Assembly: GCF_012641745.1 (NCBI RefSeq)
Contig: NZ_WEHZ01000004.1
Span: 150,256 to 214,255 of the forward strand
DNA: 64,000 bases
DNA from: Pseudoalteromonas peptidolytica
Lineage (GTDB): Bacteria; Pseudomonadota; Gammaproteobacteria; Enterobacterales; Alteromonadaceae
Direction of reading: 5' to 3'
Shown: positions 46,045 to 55,733 of the stretch, in pieces
Layout: every line of letters begins with the position of its first letter
Numbering within the stretch: the stretch's first letter is position 1
Position numbers and translations under genes: made by a program
Notes under the pieces: model-generated
What the model was told of the DNA's origin: nothing
Database searches by the model: none
The model's input: the letters and a program-made list of their open reading frames with translations, nothing else

Positions 46045-47344
46045 GCTGTATGTTATGTGCTTTTATGAAAGTAATGCTCGTTACTTTCACCACTCAGAGA
46101 AATACTTTATAGAAAAAGCCGTGGAGCTAGTTTATCTGTGTATGTACCCTTCTGCAGCTTATTACTGTAAAATTAATAGGTTAAACTATATTTATGCGCC
46201 AGATGCTGCAAGGGAAAATTATAAGAGTGATATAAAGACTTTATCCGAAAAGGAAGTTGAGCAATCTATTGTTTTTCACAAAACACTTTTACCACAACTA
46301 GAGAATAACTTTAAATTAACTGCTGAACAATACGCGCAGTTTTATGATGATATTTTCGCAAATGAGAGTTGTTTAGGTGCCGTTATTATTGGTGATGTTA
46401 GGGTGTTTTCTTCAACAGCAAAAATAATTTCTCAGAAAAGATCAAAAAAAATTATATATTTTGAACCAGGTCCTTTTGGTACAATGATTTTTGATGAAAA
46501 AGGTGTAAATAAAAACATGGAAATATCTAAGTTTGATTGCCATGAAATTACGCTAGGTACGAGTTCTAATGAAATTCTAAGTGAATTTTATACAGTTAAT
46601 TCTTGTAAGAAATATTTTGAAGGTGATTTTTTCGCATACTTTCGTAAAATTCCAGATGTTTTTTTAAGTGTTCCTCCATTTTTTATGAGAAAAGCTCTTC
46701 TTGTCGAATTGCAAACCGGGGAAGGCTTGACTGATTCCTTGCCATATCTAGTTAGCCGTATTGTATCTAAACAGCCGAAAGCTATTAAATATAAATCACC
46801 AGATAGATTTATTTTTTTTCCTCTACAAGTACCGTGTGATGTACAGATTATAATGAATAGCCCACATTTTCGGTCGATTAAATCAATGCTTTCGGAATTA
46901 ATATCAAACTTACCTGATGGTTATAAATTAATCATAAGAGAACATCCTATGAATCTGGGGAGATACGGTAAGGACTTCTATCAAATAATTACAAATAGTG
47001 AAAATGCTATACTTGATAACTCAACTTCAATTGATAAATTGATAAAAAATGCAGACTTAGTCGTAGTGTGTAACTCAACTGTAGGGGTTGAAGCTCTTAG
47101 AACAGATACTGAAGTGTTTACATTAGGTGATTCATATTACCGTTCGTGTACTCATTTTTATGATCCTACTTATAGCCTGAAGGAGCAGCTCTTATTCGCA
47201 ATTGAAAACCCTATAACAAGGGAATTTAAAAATAACTACTTGTCAAAATTATATAGAGATTATTTAATAAAGGATAATTATAAAAATGAAAAATATTTTA
47301 ACTTAGAAAAAATGGTAGAACGTTTGTGTGGTTTTTATGCTTAG
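46037..47344 (+). CDS. KpsS/KpsC-like capsule polysaccharide protein (putative Kdo transferase)
   Basis: 435 residues, TTG start overlapping glf. The first half has no motif I know. The second half reads FIFFPLQVPCDVQII, YKLIIREHPMNLGRYG and VVCNSTVGVEALRTDTEVFTLG, which matches the capsule polysaccharide family of KpsC/KpsS (beta-Kdo transferases). Kdo-making genes lie 3 kb downstream, which supports the link. A different GT-B transferase using the same fold is possible. Confidence 0.6.
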   Translation: MNKLYVMCFYESNARYFHHSEKYFIEKAVELVYLCMYPSAAYYCKINRLNYIYAPDAARENYKSDIKTLSEKEVEQSIVFHKTLLPQLENNFKLTAEQYAQFYDDIFANESCLGAVIIGDVRVFSSTAKIISQKRSKKIIYFEPGPFGTMIFDEKGVNKNMEISKFDCHEITLGTSSNEILSEFYTVNSCKKYFEGDFFAYFRKIPDVFLSVPPFFMRKALLVELQTGEGLTDSLPYLVSRIVSKQPKAIKYKSPDRFIFFPLQVPCDVQIIMNSPHFRSIKSMLSELISNLPDGYKLIIREHPMNLGRYGKDFYQIITNSENAILDNSTSIDKLIKNADLVVVCNSTVGVEALRTDTEVFTLGDSYYRSCTHFYDPTYSLKEQLLFAIENPITREFKNNYLSKLYRDYLIKDNYKNEKYFNLEKMVERLCGFYA

Positions 47345-48422
47345 TCTGGTTACTCACTCTTCGATGGTTCTCATAAAGTCTGGTCTGCTTTTTTCTTTAT
47401 TTCTCTCTTTTTTTAATTCTAGAGTGTTGAGCTTTTTACTCTTTTTGTTTTTATTATTGTTTATGGCGATTGTTTTAAATAGCGGATTGATCGTTAGTCA
47501 TGATTCTGTTGTTTATTACATTCCATTTTTTCAAGTTGAAACTTGGAGAGAGTTTGAACCGGGATTTACTTTTATAAATTACATTTTTAGGTCTGCTGGT
47601 TTAAGTGCGGAAAGTTTTATTTACTTTATTGGGACATTTTCACTTTTTATTTTTTTGACTTCAATATGGAAATTGACACGAAGCTTTCCGTTGTTTTATT
47701 TGATGTTATTCCTTGCTTTTTGTACGCTTAGTTTTAATTTTTTAGCTACTGGCCTTCTTAGGCAGTATCTTGCATTTTCAATAATTTTATTAGGTTGTTC
47801 TTTCTTTTACTTTGGCAAGAAAGTTAAATTTTTCTTATCTCTTTTTGTTGCTACAACAATTCATTTTTCTTCTTGTTTATACTTTTTTGTTATTTTTGTT
47901 TTTAAATTAAGGTGGGTTAACAAAATTCTCATTTTAATTTTTGCGTTTTTGTTTTCTTTTTTTTCTAAAGATGTGGTGTTGATTTTATTGAATAACATTC
48001 CTTACATTGATAATAACATTTATGTTAAGTCTTTGGTTAGAGTTCTTGGTTATTCTGATAAGAACGTTGTACATGAGGATTATTTTTTTAAATATTTTTT
48101 TGTTTTTATATCTTTATTAGCTGTGGGTATGGGAAAAGTTTTTTTTAGCGTTAGTGAAAACGGTGAAAAGTTAATAAATGTTCTGTATTCGTTTTCTGTT
48201 TGTGGGTTTTTAGTTTCTTCTGCTTGCTACTTCGCGAGTGAAGCGTCAATAAGAGTACTTTATGGTGTAGCTATTTTGTCAACTTTGAGTTTTGCGGCGC
48301 TGCTCATGAATTCTAATTTAAAGAATCGTATGGTTATTGTGGGGTTAGTCTGCATTCCATTTTTTTTCTACTCATTTTTATCCCATAATTGGATTGTTGG
48401 TTTTGTTAATAGGTATGTGTGA
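47337..48422 (+). CDS. EpsG-like polysaccharide polymerase
   Basis: 361 residues from ATG 47337 (GTG 47328 is the alternative). About ten to twelve helices. SHDSVVYYIPFFQ, EPGFTFINYIF and LATGLLRQYLAFSIILLG match the EpsG family of Wzy-type polymerases. The gene is extremely T-rich. It probably polymerises the locus 2 repeat unit. Confidence 0.75.
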   Translation: MLSLVTHSSMVLIKSGLLFSLFLSFFNSRVLSFLLFLFLLLFMAIVLNSGLIVSHDSVVYYIPFFQVETWREFEPGFTFINYIFRSAGLSAESFIYFIGTFSLFIFLTSIWKLTRSFPLFYLMLFLAFCTLSFNFLATGLLRQYLAFSIILLGCSFFYFGKKVKFFLSLFVATTIHFSSCLYFFVIFVFKLRWVNKILILIFAFLFSFFSKDVVLILLNNIPYIDNNIYVKSLVRVLGYSDKNVVHEDYFFKYFFVFISLLAVGMGKVFFSVSENGEKLINVLYSFSVCGFLVSSACYFASEASIRVLYGVAILSTLSFAALLMNSNLKNRMVIVGLVCIPFFFYSFLSHNWIVGFVNRYV

Positions 48423-49162
48423 TGCTATTGAAGAGTGTAAAGTATTTTGTTTCTATAAACGGTAGGGTGGAAAAGGTATTTCGAGCATTTCATCACTCCC
48501 TTCCTCTACATATTAAGCTAAAACTATCAAGAAGGTTTCAAAGCGCATACACCAGTTTGGAAGATGAAAACAAGATCATCTTTATTCATATACCCAAAGC
48601 AGCAGGTAATGGTATAACTCAATCATTATTCGGTAAGCCCTCTTCAGGTCATTACTTTTTACAAAAGTATCATGATGATGATGAATTAAAGTTTAAGTCA
48701 TATAAAAAGTTCACTGTTGTTAGAAACCCATGGGATAGATTTGTTTCAGCATTTCATTATTTACACTCCGAAAAGGGGGGGATAGGTGTTTGGGATAACG
48801 AGTTTAAAAAGCTATATTTAAAGGATATAAAAACATTCAAGGAGTTTATTGATAAGATGATAGCTGACCAGGCTTATAGAAAAAAAGTAATGAACTGGAC
48901 TCACTTTATCCCTCAAACCGAGTTTTTCATCTTAAACGGTAATGCCGATCTAAGCCTTTTAGATTGTGTGTGTCGTTTTGAATATATAGAAAGTGACTTT
49001 GAAAGCTTGAAATCAGCTCTAGGGAAAGATGCTTCTGAACTTAAAAAGGTAAATAAATCTCAGCATAATCATTTCAAAGATTACTATAATGAAGGGTATA
49101 TGGTGGATTTTGTTGGTGAACTGTATGCTGAGGATATTCAGCTTCTGAATTACGAGTATTAA
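48422..49162 (+). CDS. Sulfotransferase family 2 protein
   Basis: 246 residues from ATG 48422, which overlaps the previous stop as TGATG. PAPS-binding elements are visible: IFIHIPKAAGNGITQSLFG (about residues 43-61) and FTVVRNPWDRFVSAFHYL (about 93-110). It would sulfate a capsule sugar, using PAPS from CysD, CysN and CysC encoded on either side. It is the second sulfotransferase of the window. Confidence 0.88.
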   Translation: MLLKSVKYFVSINGRVEKVFRAFHHSLPLHIKLKLSRRFQSAYTSLEDENKIIFIHIPKAAGNGITQSLFGKPSSGHYFLQKYHDDDELKFKSYKKFTVVRNPWDRFVSAFHYLHSEKGGIGVWDNEFKKLYLKDIKTFKEFIDKMIADQAYRKKVMNWTHFIPQTEFFILNGNADLSLLDCVCRFEYIESDFESLKSALGKDASELKKVNKSQHNHFKDYYNEGYMVDFVGELYAEDIQLLNYEY

Positions 49163-49163
49163 T

Positions 49164-49917
49164 ATGATAGTTGTCGCTACGCATAAAGAGTTTAATACGT
49201 CAATATTAAATGATATATATGTTCCTTTTCGTGTGGGAGCAGTTAATAAAAATTCTGATTTTGGTTATTGTCGAGATGATGTTGGTCATAATATATCAAT
49301 AAAAAATCCAAACTTCTGTGAGTTGACAGCATTATACGCTGCGTATAAAAATAATGCGGATGATTTTGAATATCTTGGCTTGGTTCACTATCGTCGTTTT
49401 TTTTGTTAGAAATAATATTTTATCTTTTTTTAATTTTGAAACCAGCGTTTTAAATGATGTTGATATTAAGGAGCTTCTGGTTGAGTATGATGTTATACTT
49501 CCTAAAAAAAGGGTGTACCCTTTTATTTCTGCAAAAAAACACTACGAAAAAAATCATAACTCTAATGACCTTGAATTATTGAAGTGTGTACTAAATGAAA
49601 AATGCCCGGAGTATGTTGATTCCTTCGATAGGGTGATGAATAGAACATCTATTCATTTGTATAATATGTTTATCATGAATAAAGATAACGCGATAGCTTA
49701 TTGTGAATGGCTTTTTGATATTTTATTTGAGTTAGAGCTTAAAGTTGATATTGATGATTATGATGCATATCAATCCCGTGTTTTTGGCTTTCTATCCGAA
49801 CGTTTATTAAATGTTTGGGTTCAACACAATTCGCTAAAAGTTAAAAGCTTAAACGTTTATGAGCCGGATGGTCGGCGCTATTTTGAAAAAATTAAAAAGT
49901 TTATCTCAAATCTATAG
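49164..49917 (+). pseudogene. DUF4422 glycosyltransferase-like gene split at a T8 tract
   Basis: The first frame (49164-49409) gives the DUF4422 start and the HYRR motif (FEYLGLVHYRRFF), then stops just after a run of eight T at 49397-49404. The second frame continues with the rest of the family (YDVILPKKR and NMFIMNKDNAIAYCEWLF) to 49917. Nine or six T would restore one frame of about 250 residues. DUF4422 proteins occur in capsule clusters and are thought to be glycosyltransferases. It may be a true frameshift, a phase-variable tract, or a sequencing error. Confidence 0.8.
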
Positions 49918-49932
49918 GTGAGTAACGTAAAT

Positions 49933-50415
49933 ATGGAGCAAATTTGCCTAGTTTTATTTGATATAGATAGAATAATGAATGATGGCAGTAGCTATATAGA
50001 CTAAAGTGGTGAAATTTTTAAAAATTTTAATGTAAAAGATGGTTGTTCAATAGAGCTTCTCCGCAGTCATGGTATCAAAACATACGTTGTTTCTCGTAAG
50101 GCTAGCGCAGCATTAACAGAACGTTGTGAAAAGCTAGGCTTGCAACAAGTTGCGTTTGTTGGTGACGATGTGCTTAATGTGCGGGTAATGAATGAGTGTG
50201 GTTTTAGCTTTGCCCCAAAAGATGCCCATGAGCTTGTTTTTAGCTACGCTACACATATATACGCTACACACATAACTGAATCACATACCAGTAAATGGGG
50301 TAGTAAGAGAAGTCGCAGATAAGTTTTACTATCGCGTTTTGAGTCGCTTGAGCAAATTTATGATGTTCTACTTAGTAAAATCGTCGCTGACGATGTTACT
50401 ACCGTGGAACAGTAA
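49933..50415 (+). pseudogene. kdsC: Decayed kdsC-like (Kdo 8-phosphate phosphatase) gene
   Basis: The frame from ATG 49933 gives FDIDRIMNDGSSYID, a HAD-family start with DxD as in KdsC, then a TAA at 50002-50004. After it, NFNVKDGCSIELL and VAFVGDDVLNVRVMNECGFSFAPKDAHE follow in the same frame, but the region between the two motifs is about 30 residues shorter than in KdsC. Near 50300 the frame shifts to VVREVADK, and shifts again to ESLEQIYDVLLSKI, ending at 50415. One stop, two shifts and a deletion make it non-functional. A working copy elsewhere must supply the step. Confidence 0.8.
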
Positions 50416-50453
50416 AATATTCATTTAATAAAATCATAGTACAAGGATTATCC

Positions 50454-51251
50454 ATGTTTTTAATTGCAGGCCCGTGTGTTATTGAATCAGAGAAACTGGT
50501 CTTTGAGGTCGCAGAGAAAATGAAAAAAGTGACTGAAGAGCTTGGTGTAGAATATATTTTTAAAGCCAGCTTTGATAAAGCCAATCGCAGCTCAACCTCC
50601 AGCTATAGAGGTCCTGGAATTGCAGAGGGCTTACGTATTTTGGCTAAGGTTAAGTCTGACTTGGGGTTAAGAGTTTTAACTGATGTTCATGAAGATACTC
50701 CAATTGATGAAGTAGCGAGTGTTGTTGATGTCTTACAAACACCAGCATTCTTGGTGCGCCAAACGAACTTTATACAAAAAGTTGCTCGTGCGGGTAAGCC
50801 TGTCAATATAAAGAAAGGTCAGTTTCAAGCGCCTTGGGACATGCATCAAGTTGTTAATAAATGCTATGAAGTAGGTAATAAAGATATTTGGCTATGTGAC
50901 CGTGGTACCTCATTTGGATATAATACCTTAATTAGTGATATGCGTGGCTTGCCTGTGATGCGAAGTACGGGGTGTAAAGTAGTATTTGATGCAACCCACT
51001 CTGTGCAGCAGCCAGGTGGACAAGGCTCAACATCAGGTGGGCAGAGAGAAATGGTACCAGTATTAGCACGTGCCGCTGTAGCTGTAGGTATCGATGGTTT
51101 ATTTACTGAAACACACCCCAATCCAAGCATTGCACTAAGTGATGGCCCAAACATGATCCCGCTTGAGCACATGTATGAAATGTTGGAAACGCTACTTGAA
51201 ATAGATGCTGTAACACATAAACGCCCTTTCCTAGAAAGTAAGTTGGTATGA
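50454..51251 (+). CDS. kdsA: 3-deoxy-D-manno-octulosonate 8-phosphate synthase KdsA
   Basis: 265 residues. [32 protein letters not shown], and [10 protein letters not shown] match KdsA, which condenses arabinose 5-phosphate with phosphoenolpyruvate. It is slightly shorter than E. coli KdsA (284), lacking the N-terminal extension. It is the first intact gene of a kdsA-kdsB-kdsD set, probably a capsule-dedicated copy because the LPS set is normally elsewhere. Confidence 0.93.
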   Translation: MFLIAGPCVIESEKLVFEVAEKMKKVTEELGVEYIFKASFDKANRSSTSSYRGPGIAEGLRILAKVKSDLGLRVLTDVHEDTPIDEVASVVDVLQTPAFLVRQTNFIQKVARAGKPVNIKKGQFQAPWDMHQVVNKCYEVGNKDIWLCDRGTSFGYNTLISDMRGLPVMRSTGCKVVFDATHSVQQPGGQGSTSGGQREMVPVLARAAVAVGIDGLFTETHPNPSIALSDGPNMIPLEHMYEMLETLLEIDAVTHKRPFLESKLV

Positions 51252-52024
51252 TATCGGAATCACTCAAAATGAAAGAGCGTAGTTTAAAAGTAGTTATACC
51301 AGCTAGATATGGTTCCTCTCGCTTACCAGCAAAGCCTCTACTAGAAATTAACGGTAAACCAGTTTTTTGGCATGTAGTGCAACGAGTACTAGAAGCTGGT
51401 GTCTCAATCAACGACATTATTTTAGCAACTGATGATGTAAAAATTGAAGAGAAAGCTAAATCACTTTCTATTCCGGTAATTATGACGGCGTCAGGTCATA
51501 TTAGTGGTACAGATCGTGTTCATGAAGTCGCTATCAAACTTGGGTGGCCTGACTCAACGCTAGTGATGAATGTGCAGGGGGATGAACCATTAATTCCTGA
51601 TATGTTGATTTGCCGGTTAGTTGAGTTTGCGACGCGCAATCAACACTTTAGCATTTTAACTGCGGCAACTAAAATTACACGACTAAGTGAATTACACAAC
51701 TGTAATGTAGTTAAAGCAATTATCACCGAATATAATGAGGCGCTATATTTTACTCGAGCACCGGCACCAATAGATCGTGATGATCCCAATGATATTTCTG
51801 CTGCTAAAAGGCACATAGGTATATATGTGTATAAGGTATCTGCGTTAAAAACTATCTGTGGTTTACCTGAATCTCGTTTAGAAAAGTTAGAAAAACTTGA
51901 GCAGCTACGAGCTTTAAGTAATGGTCTTTCCATAGGAGTAATGGATTATGATGGTGAAATTCCTCACGGCATTGATACTATGGAAGATTATTTGGTGGTA
52001 AAACAAAAAATGGAAGGCTTATGA
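51248..52024 (+). CDS. kdsB: CMP-Kdo synthetase KdsB
   Basis: 258 residues. [17 protein letters not shown] near the N-terminus, [14 protein letters not shown] [12 protein letters not shown], and HIGIYVYK are the KdsB signatures. It activates Kdo with CTP. It overlaps kdsA by four bases and kdsD by four. A second ATG at 51269 could be the start; an N-terminal run of about seven residues is otherwise unusual. Confidence 0.93.
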   Translation: MISESLKMKERSLKVVIPARYGSSRLPAKPLLEINGKPVFWHVVQRVLEAGVSINDIILATDDVKIEEKAKSLSIPVIMTASGHISGTDRVHEVAIKLGWPDSTLVMNVQGDEPLIPDMLICRLVEFATRNQHFSILTAATKITRLSELHNCNVVKAIITEYNEALYFTRAPAPIDRDDPNDISAAKRHIGIYVYKVSALKTICGLPESRLEKLEKLEQLRALSNGLSIGVMDYDGEIPHGIDTMEDYLVVKQKMEGL

Positions 52025-52950
52025 GTACGTTAGAAATAGCGCGTAGAGTGATCAGTAATGAAATCGAAGGGTTACATGCACTCGTTGCACAACTTGATCA
52101 ACAATTTGACTCTGTTGTTGAGCTGATACTCAGCACCCAAGGGCGTACAATTATTTGCGGTATGGGTAAGTCAGGTATTATTGGAAAAAAAATTGCGGCA
52201 TCTTTCGCAAGTACCGGAACACCAAGCTTTTTTATGCATCCAGGAGAAGCTTTCCATGGTGACTTAGGTATGGTTACTCCTGCAGATATTTTTATTGCTA
52301 TTTCTAACTCCGGAGAAACGGAAGAAGTACTAAAGTTACTGCCTTTTTTAAAAGATAACAACAATCATATTATTGCAATTACGGGAAACCCCAACTCTAC
52401 ACTTGCAAAAAATGCACATTACCATTTAAATGTCGCGGTCCCCTCTGAAGCTTGTCCTTTGCAATTGGCGCCAACCTCCTCTACAACCGCGACTTTAGTT
52501 ATAGGGGATGCATTAACTGTAGCTCTTATGGAGTCTAGAAGGTTTCAACCTGAACACTTCGCTCGCTTTCATCCAGGTGGTAGTTTAGGTCGAAAGTTAT
52601 TGAGTAAAGTTGCAGATGAAATGATCAAAGATGAGTTGCCTGTAGTTACTAGCGAAACACCCTTAGGCGAGGTTCTTAATGTAATGTCTAAAGGTACCTT
52701 GGGTTTGACCTTAGTTGTAAATAATGGTGAGCTATACGCAATAATAACCGATGGTGATTTACGCCGAGCTATCGAAAAGTACGGTAAAGATCTATTTGAT
52801 TTGCAGGCAGAGCATATTGCAAGCCGTTTTCCAGCAACTATAGAGCCAGAAGTACCTATGTCTGTTGCTTATGATAAAATGCAAAATAAAAAAATTAACA
52901 GCTTAATTGTTTGTAATGGTAGTGAAGTTGTTGGTGTTCTTAAAAAGTAA
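52021..52950 (+). CDS. kdsD: Arabinose 5-phosphate isomerase KdsD/KpsF
   Basis: 309 residues. A SIS domain with ICGMGKSGIIGKKIAASF and ISNSGETEEVLKLLP, followed by two CBS domains. It converts ribulose 5-phosphate to arabinose 5-phosphate, the first step to Kdo. It is about 15-20 residues shorter at the C-terminus than E. coli KdsD, ending directly after VVGVLKK where relatives continue with a short helix. KpsF is the capsule-cluster name for the same enzyme. Confidence 0.9.
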   Translation: MSTLEIARRVISNEIEGLHALVAQLDQQFDSVVELILSTQGRTIICGMGKSGIIGKKIAASFASTGTPSFFMHPGEAFHGDLGMVTPADIFIAISNSGETEEVLKLLPFLKDNNNHIIAITGNPNSTLAKNAHYHLNVAVPSEACPLQLAPTSSTTATLVIGDALTVALMESRRFQPEHFARFHPGGSLGRKLLSKVADEMIKDELPVVTSETPLGEVLNVMSKGTLGLTLVVNNGELYAIITDGDLRRAIEKYGKDLFDLQAEHIASRFPATIEPEVPMSVAYDKMQNKKINSLIVCNGSEVVGVLKK

Positions 52951-52982
52951 TTCTTTAGATATTTTTATAGTTCGGGATTTTT

Positions 52983-54362
52983 ATGAGTAAAGGTTTTACA
53001 AAAGAAAACCATGTTTTAGTTGCAATAATGCACCGATGCTCTGACTTGTTTGCAATTTTCTTAGGCTTTGCACTTTCAATGTGGCTGATAAACGGCGAAG
53101 TCTGGCCTCAGAAAAGCTTTATTTTGACTTTATTTTTGAGTTTTGCAGTTGCTTTTTGGTTATATCCGCACTTGGGAATGTATCGTACTTGGCGTGGAGA
53201 AACGAAGTTAAAAGAAGTAGGTTTAGCTGTATATTGCTGGAGTATTAACCAAATTGTATTAGGAGCAATTTATTATATCTCTGATAACTCGTTAACTTAT
53301 GACAATACTTTATTTGTTTACTGGTATTTAATCGGTTTGTTAGCTCTTGTCGTGATTCGATTTTCTATACGAGTTTTGTTAAATAAATATCGCTCTAAAG
53401 GTGGTAATCAGCGCCATGTGTTGATTATTGGAGATGGTAATATAGCAAACCGTATGGTTGCTAAGATTTATAACTCACCTTGGACAGGATATAAAATAGT
53501 AGGATCATTTGGTGATGAGTCACTGAGAGATTGTGAGCTTTTGGGTGATTTCAACGAGATTGAAGGTTATATCAATACACACTGCGAAGAAATAGATCAG
53601 GTTTGGATTGCTTTGCCTCTATCTGACGAATTATTGGTTGAACGCATTTTGTATAGTTTACGTAATGCAACTCAAACTATACGTTATATCCCAGACATGC
53701 GCGGTTTTAGGTTAATTAATCACTCAGTGAGTGATATTGCCGGTATGCCAGTCATTAATTTAAGTATGTCGCCAATTAGTGGGAGTAATCAGCTATTAAA
53801 GTCATTGGAAGACAAACTTCTTTCTGGACTGATTTTACTTATGATCAGCCCTGTACTCATTGCTTTAGCCGTTGGTGTTAAGTTAACTTCACCTGGCCCT
53901 GTATTTTATCGTCAAGAGCGTGTTAGCTGGAATAACAAAAAGTTTATGATGCTTAAGTTTCGATCTATGCCACAAAATAGTGAGAAAGATGGTATTCAAT
54001 GGGGGGGAGCTAAAAATAAAACAAATACTAAGTTTGGGCAGTTTATTCGCAAAACAAGTCTTGACGAATTACCACAATTTATAAATGTATTGAAAGGGGA
54101 CATGTCGATCGTGGGGCCTCGGCCAGAAAGAACCATTTTTGTTCAGCAGTTTAAAGATGAAATTCCAGGTTATATGCAAAAGCACATGGTTAAGGCTGGT
54201 ATTACTGGGTGGGCACAAATTAACGGTTGGCGGGGGGATACTGATTTAAAAAAGCGTATTGATTGTGACCTTTACTATATTGATAACTGGTCTATTTGGT
54301 TTGATATAAAAATAATCTTTCTAACCATATTTAAAGGTTTTGTGAATAAAAATGCCTACTAA
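52983..54362 (+). CDS. wcaJ: WcaJ-type undecaprenyl-phosphate sugar-1-phosphate transferase
   Basis: 459 residues. Four N-terminal helices, a Rossmann-like CoA-binding-type domain (VLIIGDGNIANRMV), a fifth membrane segment near residues 279-300, then the bacterial sugar transferase core: PVFYRQERVSWNNKKFMMLKF, TSLDELPQFINVLKGDMS, VGPRPER and ITGWAQINGWRGDT. It starts the locus 2 repeat unit, probably with glucose or galactose 1-phosphate, independently of the WecA-like enzymes of locus 1. Confidence 0.93.
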   Translation: MSKGFTKENHVLVAIMHRCSDLFAIFLGFALSMWLINGEVWPQKSFILTLFLSFAVAFWLYPHLGMYRTWRGETKLKEVGLAVYCWSINQIVLGAIYYISDNSLTYDNTLFVYWYLIGLLALVVIRFSIRVLLNKYRSKGGNQRHVLIIGDGNIANRMVAKIYNSPWTGYKIVGSFGDESLRDCELLGDFNEIEGYINTHCEEIDQVWIALPLSDELLVERILYSLRNATQTIRYIPDMRGFRLINHSVSDIAGMPVINLSMSPISGSNQLLKSLEDKLLSGLILLMISPVLIALAVGVKLTSPGPVFYRQERVSWNNKKFMMLKFRSMPQNSEKDGIQWGGAKNKTNTKFGQFIRKTSLDELPQFINVLKGDMSIVGPRPERTIFVQQFKDEIPGYMQKHMVKAGITGWAQINGWRGDTDLKKRIDCDLYYIDNWSIWFDIKIIFLTIFKGFVNKNAY

Positions 54363-54413
54363 ATACCTGTAGTATCCTTCATTTTTTGACTCCTTAAATT
54401 AACCGAGAATTTA

Positions 54414-55712
54414 ATGCTTTATAAAGTTAAAGCTGTTTTACGCGATGCGGAGCATCGCCATACTGCTATCAATGCCTGCATTGCTCTTGCTATTCGGGTT
54501 TTAGGGGCGGGTATGGCTTTTTTATTTAACTTAATTATTGCCAGGCAGTTAGGGGCTGAGCAGTCAGGGTACTTCTTTCTTAGCCTTGCTTTGGCTATGT
54601 TGCTGTCTGCGGTAGCTAGGTTTGGCTTCGACAATACGGTATTGCGCTTTACATCAGCAAATGCAGAGTATGGCGATACTGTAAAGGCGATACTAAATTT
54701 TGCGTTGAAATACAGCATACCAATGGCAAGTTTATTCGCTATCCTTGTATTTATTTCTGCTTCTTGGCTTGCTGAAAGTGTATTTTATAAACCAGGCCTT
54801 GCTGCAAGCTTACAGTTTATTGCACCCGCAATAACTGGCTTGAGTATCGTATTTTTAGTGGCAATGAGCCTGCAGGCTCGGCATAAACTAGTTGCTAGTA
54901 TACCATGTCAAAATATTGCTCACTTTATGTTATGTGGTTTGGCAGTCATTGTATTTACTATTGAATCAGCAAGTACCGCAGCGCTTTATTTGAGCTTATC
55001 GCTAGGGGTAACCTCAAGCTTTTTTTATTGGTTAAGCACCAAGAATTTAAATAATGACGGTGAAAAGCCTAACTCTCAAATGCTTTGGTACAGTGCTAGA
55101 CCTAATTGGGTCATAGTAATAATGAGTCAAGCTGTACAATGGAGCGCACCAATTATCATAGGTGTATTTTTAGTTGCAGAGCAAGTCGCTTTTTTTAGTG
55201 TTGCACAGCGTATCGCTTTATTGACTTCTTTTGTTCTAATGGCTGTAAATCTAGTTGTTGCTCCTAAATTTTCCGCCTTTAATACCAAAGGTGATCTTGA
55301 GGGAATTCGTAAAACTGCACTATTTTCAGTGCGGTTATTAGTGGTCAGCGCTTTTCCAATTGTGCTGGTTATGCTCCTATTTCCAGAATTTTTAATGGGA
55401 TTATTTGGTGAGGAGTTTAAGCAAGGGGCCGCTATTTTACAAATACTAGTATTGGGGCAAGCCGTTAATGTTGTAACTGGTTCGGTTGGCTTTCTATTGC
55501 AAATGACTGGTCATGAGCGCGATATGCGTTTGGTCACACTTATTAGCGGTTTTGGTGTTTTAATTAGCGTGCCTATTTTTACAAAGTTATATGGGGCAAT
55601 TGGGGCTGCAATAGCTACAAGCTTTTTTATAAGCTTGCAAAACTTATTAGCTGTTTATTTTGTTAAAAAACGCTTGGGTTTTAATACCTTAAAGTTTTGG
55701 CAGAAGATGTAA
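54414..55712 (+). CDS. Wzx-like flippase of locus 2
   Basis: 432 residues with about twelve to fourteen helices; ARQLGAEQSGYFFLSLALAML near residues 42-62 is the MOP flippase pattern. It is the third flippase of the window and the one nearest the WcaJ-type enzyme. It would move the finished capsule unit across the inner membrane. Confidence 0.85.
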   Translation: MLYKVKAVLRDAEHRHTAINACIALAIRVLGAGMAFLFNLIIARQLGAEQSGYFFLSLALAMLLSAVARFGFDNTVLRFTSANAEYGDTVKAILNFALKYSIPMASLFAILVFISASWLAESVFYKPGLAASLQFIAPAITGLSIVFLVAMSLQARHKLVASIPCQNIAHFMLCGLAVIVFTIESASTAALYLSLSLGVTSSFFYWLSTKNLNNDGEKPNSQMLWYSARPNWVIVIMSQAVQWSAPIIIGVFLVAEQVAFFSVAQRIALLTSFVLMAVNLVVAPKFSAFNTKGDLEGIRKTALFSVRLLVVSAFPIVLVMLLFPEFLMGLFGEEFKQGAAILQILVLGQAVNVVTGSVGFLLQMTGHERDMRLVTLISGFGVLISVPIFTKLYGAIGAAIATSFFISLQNLLAVYFVKKRLGFNTLKFWQKM

Positions 55713-55733
55713 ATTAGGAATAAGGATGTTTGC

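Noticed and set aside
50140..50322. Separate 60-residue gene
   Set aside because: It is the in-frame rear part of the decayed kdsC-like gene, with HAD motif VAFVGDD, not an independent gene.
43852..50415. Whole AT-rich block as a prophage or integrative element
   Set aside because: No integrase, phage or conjugation gene and no flanking direct repeats; homologous exchange of a capsule cassette is simpler.
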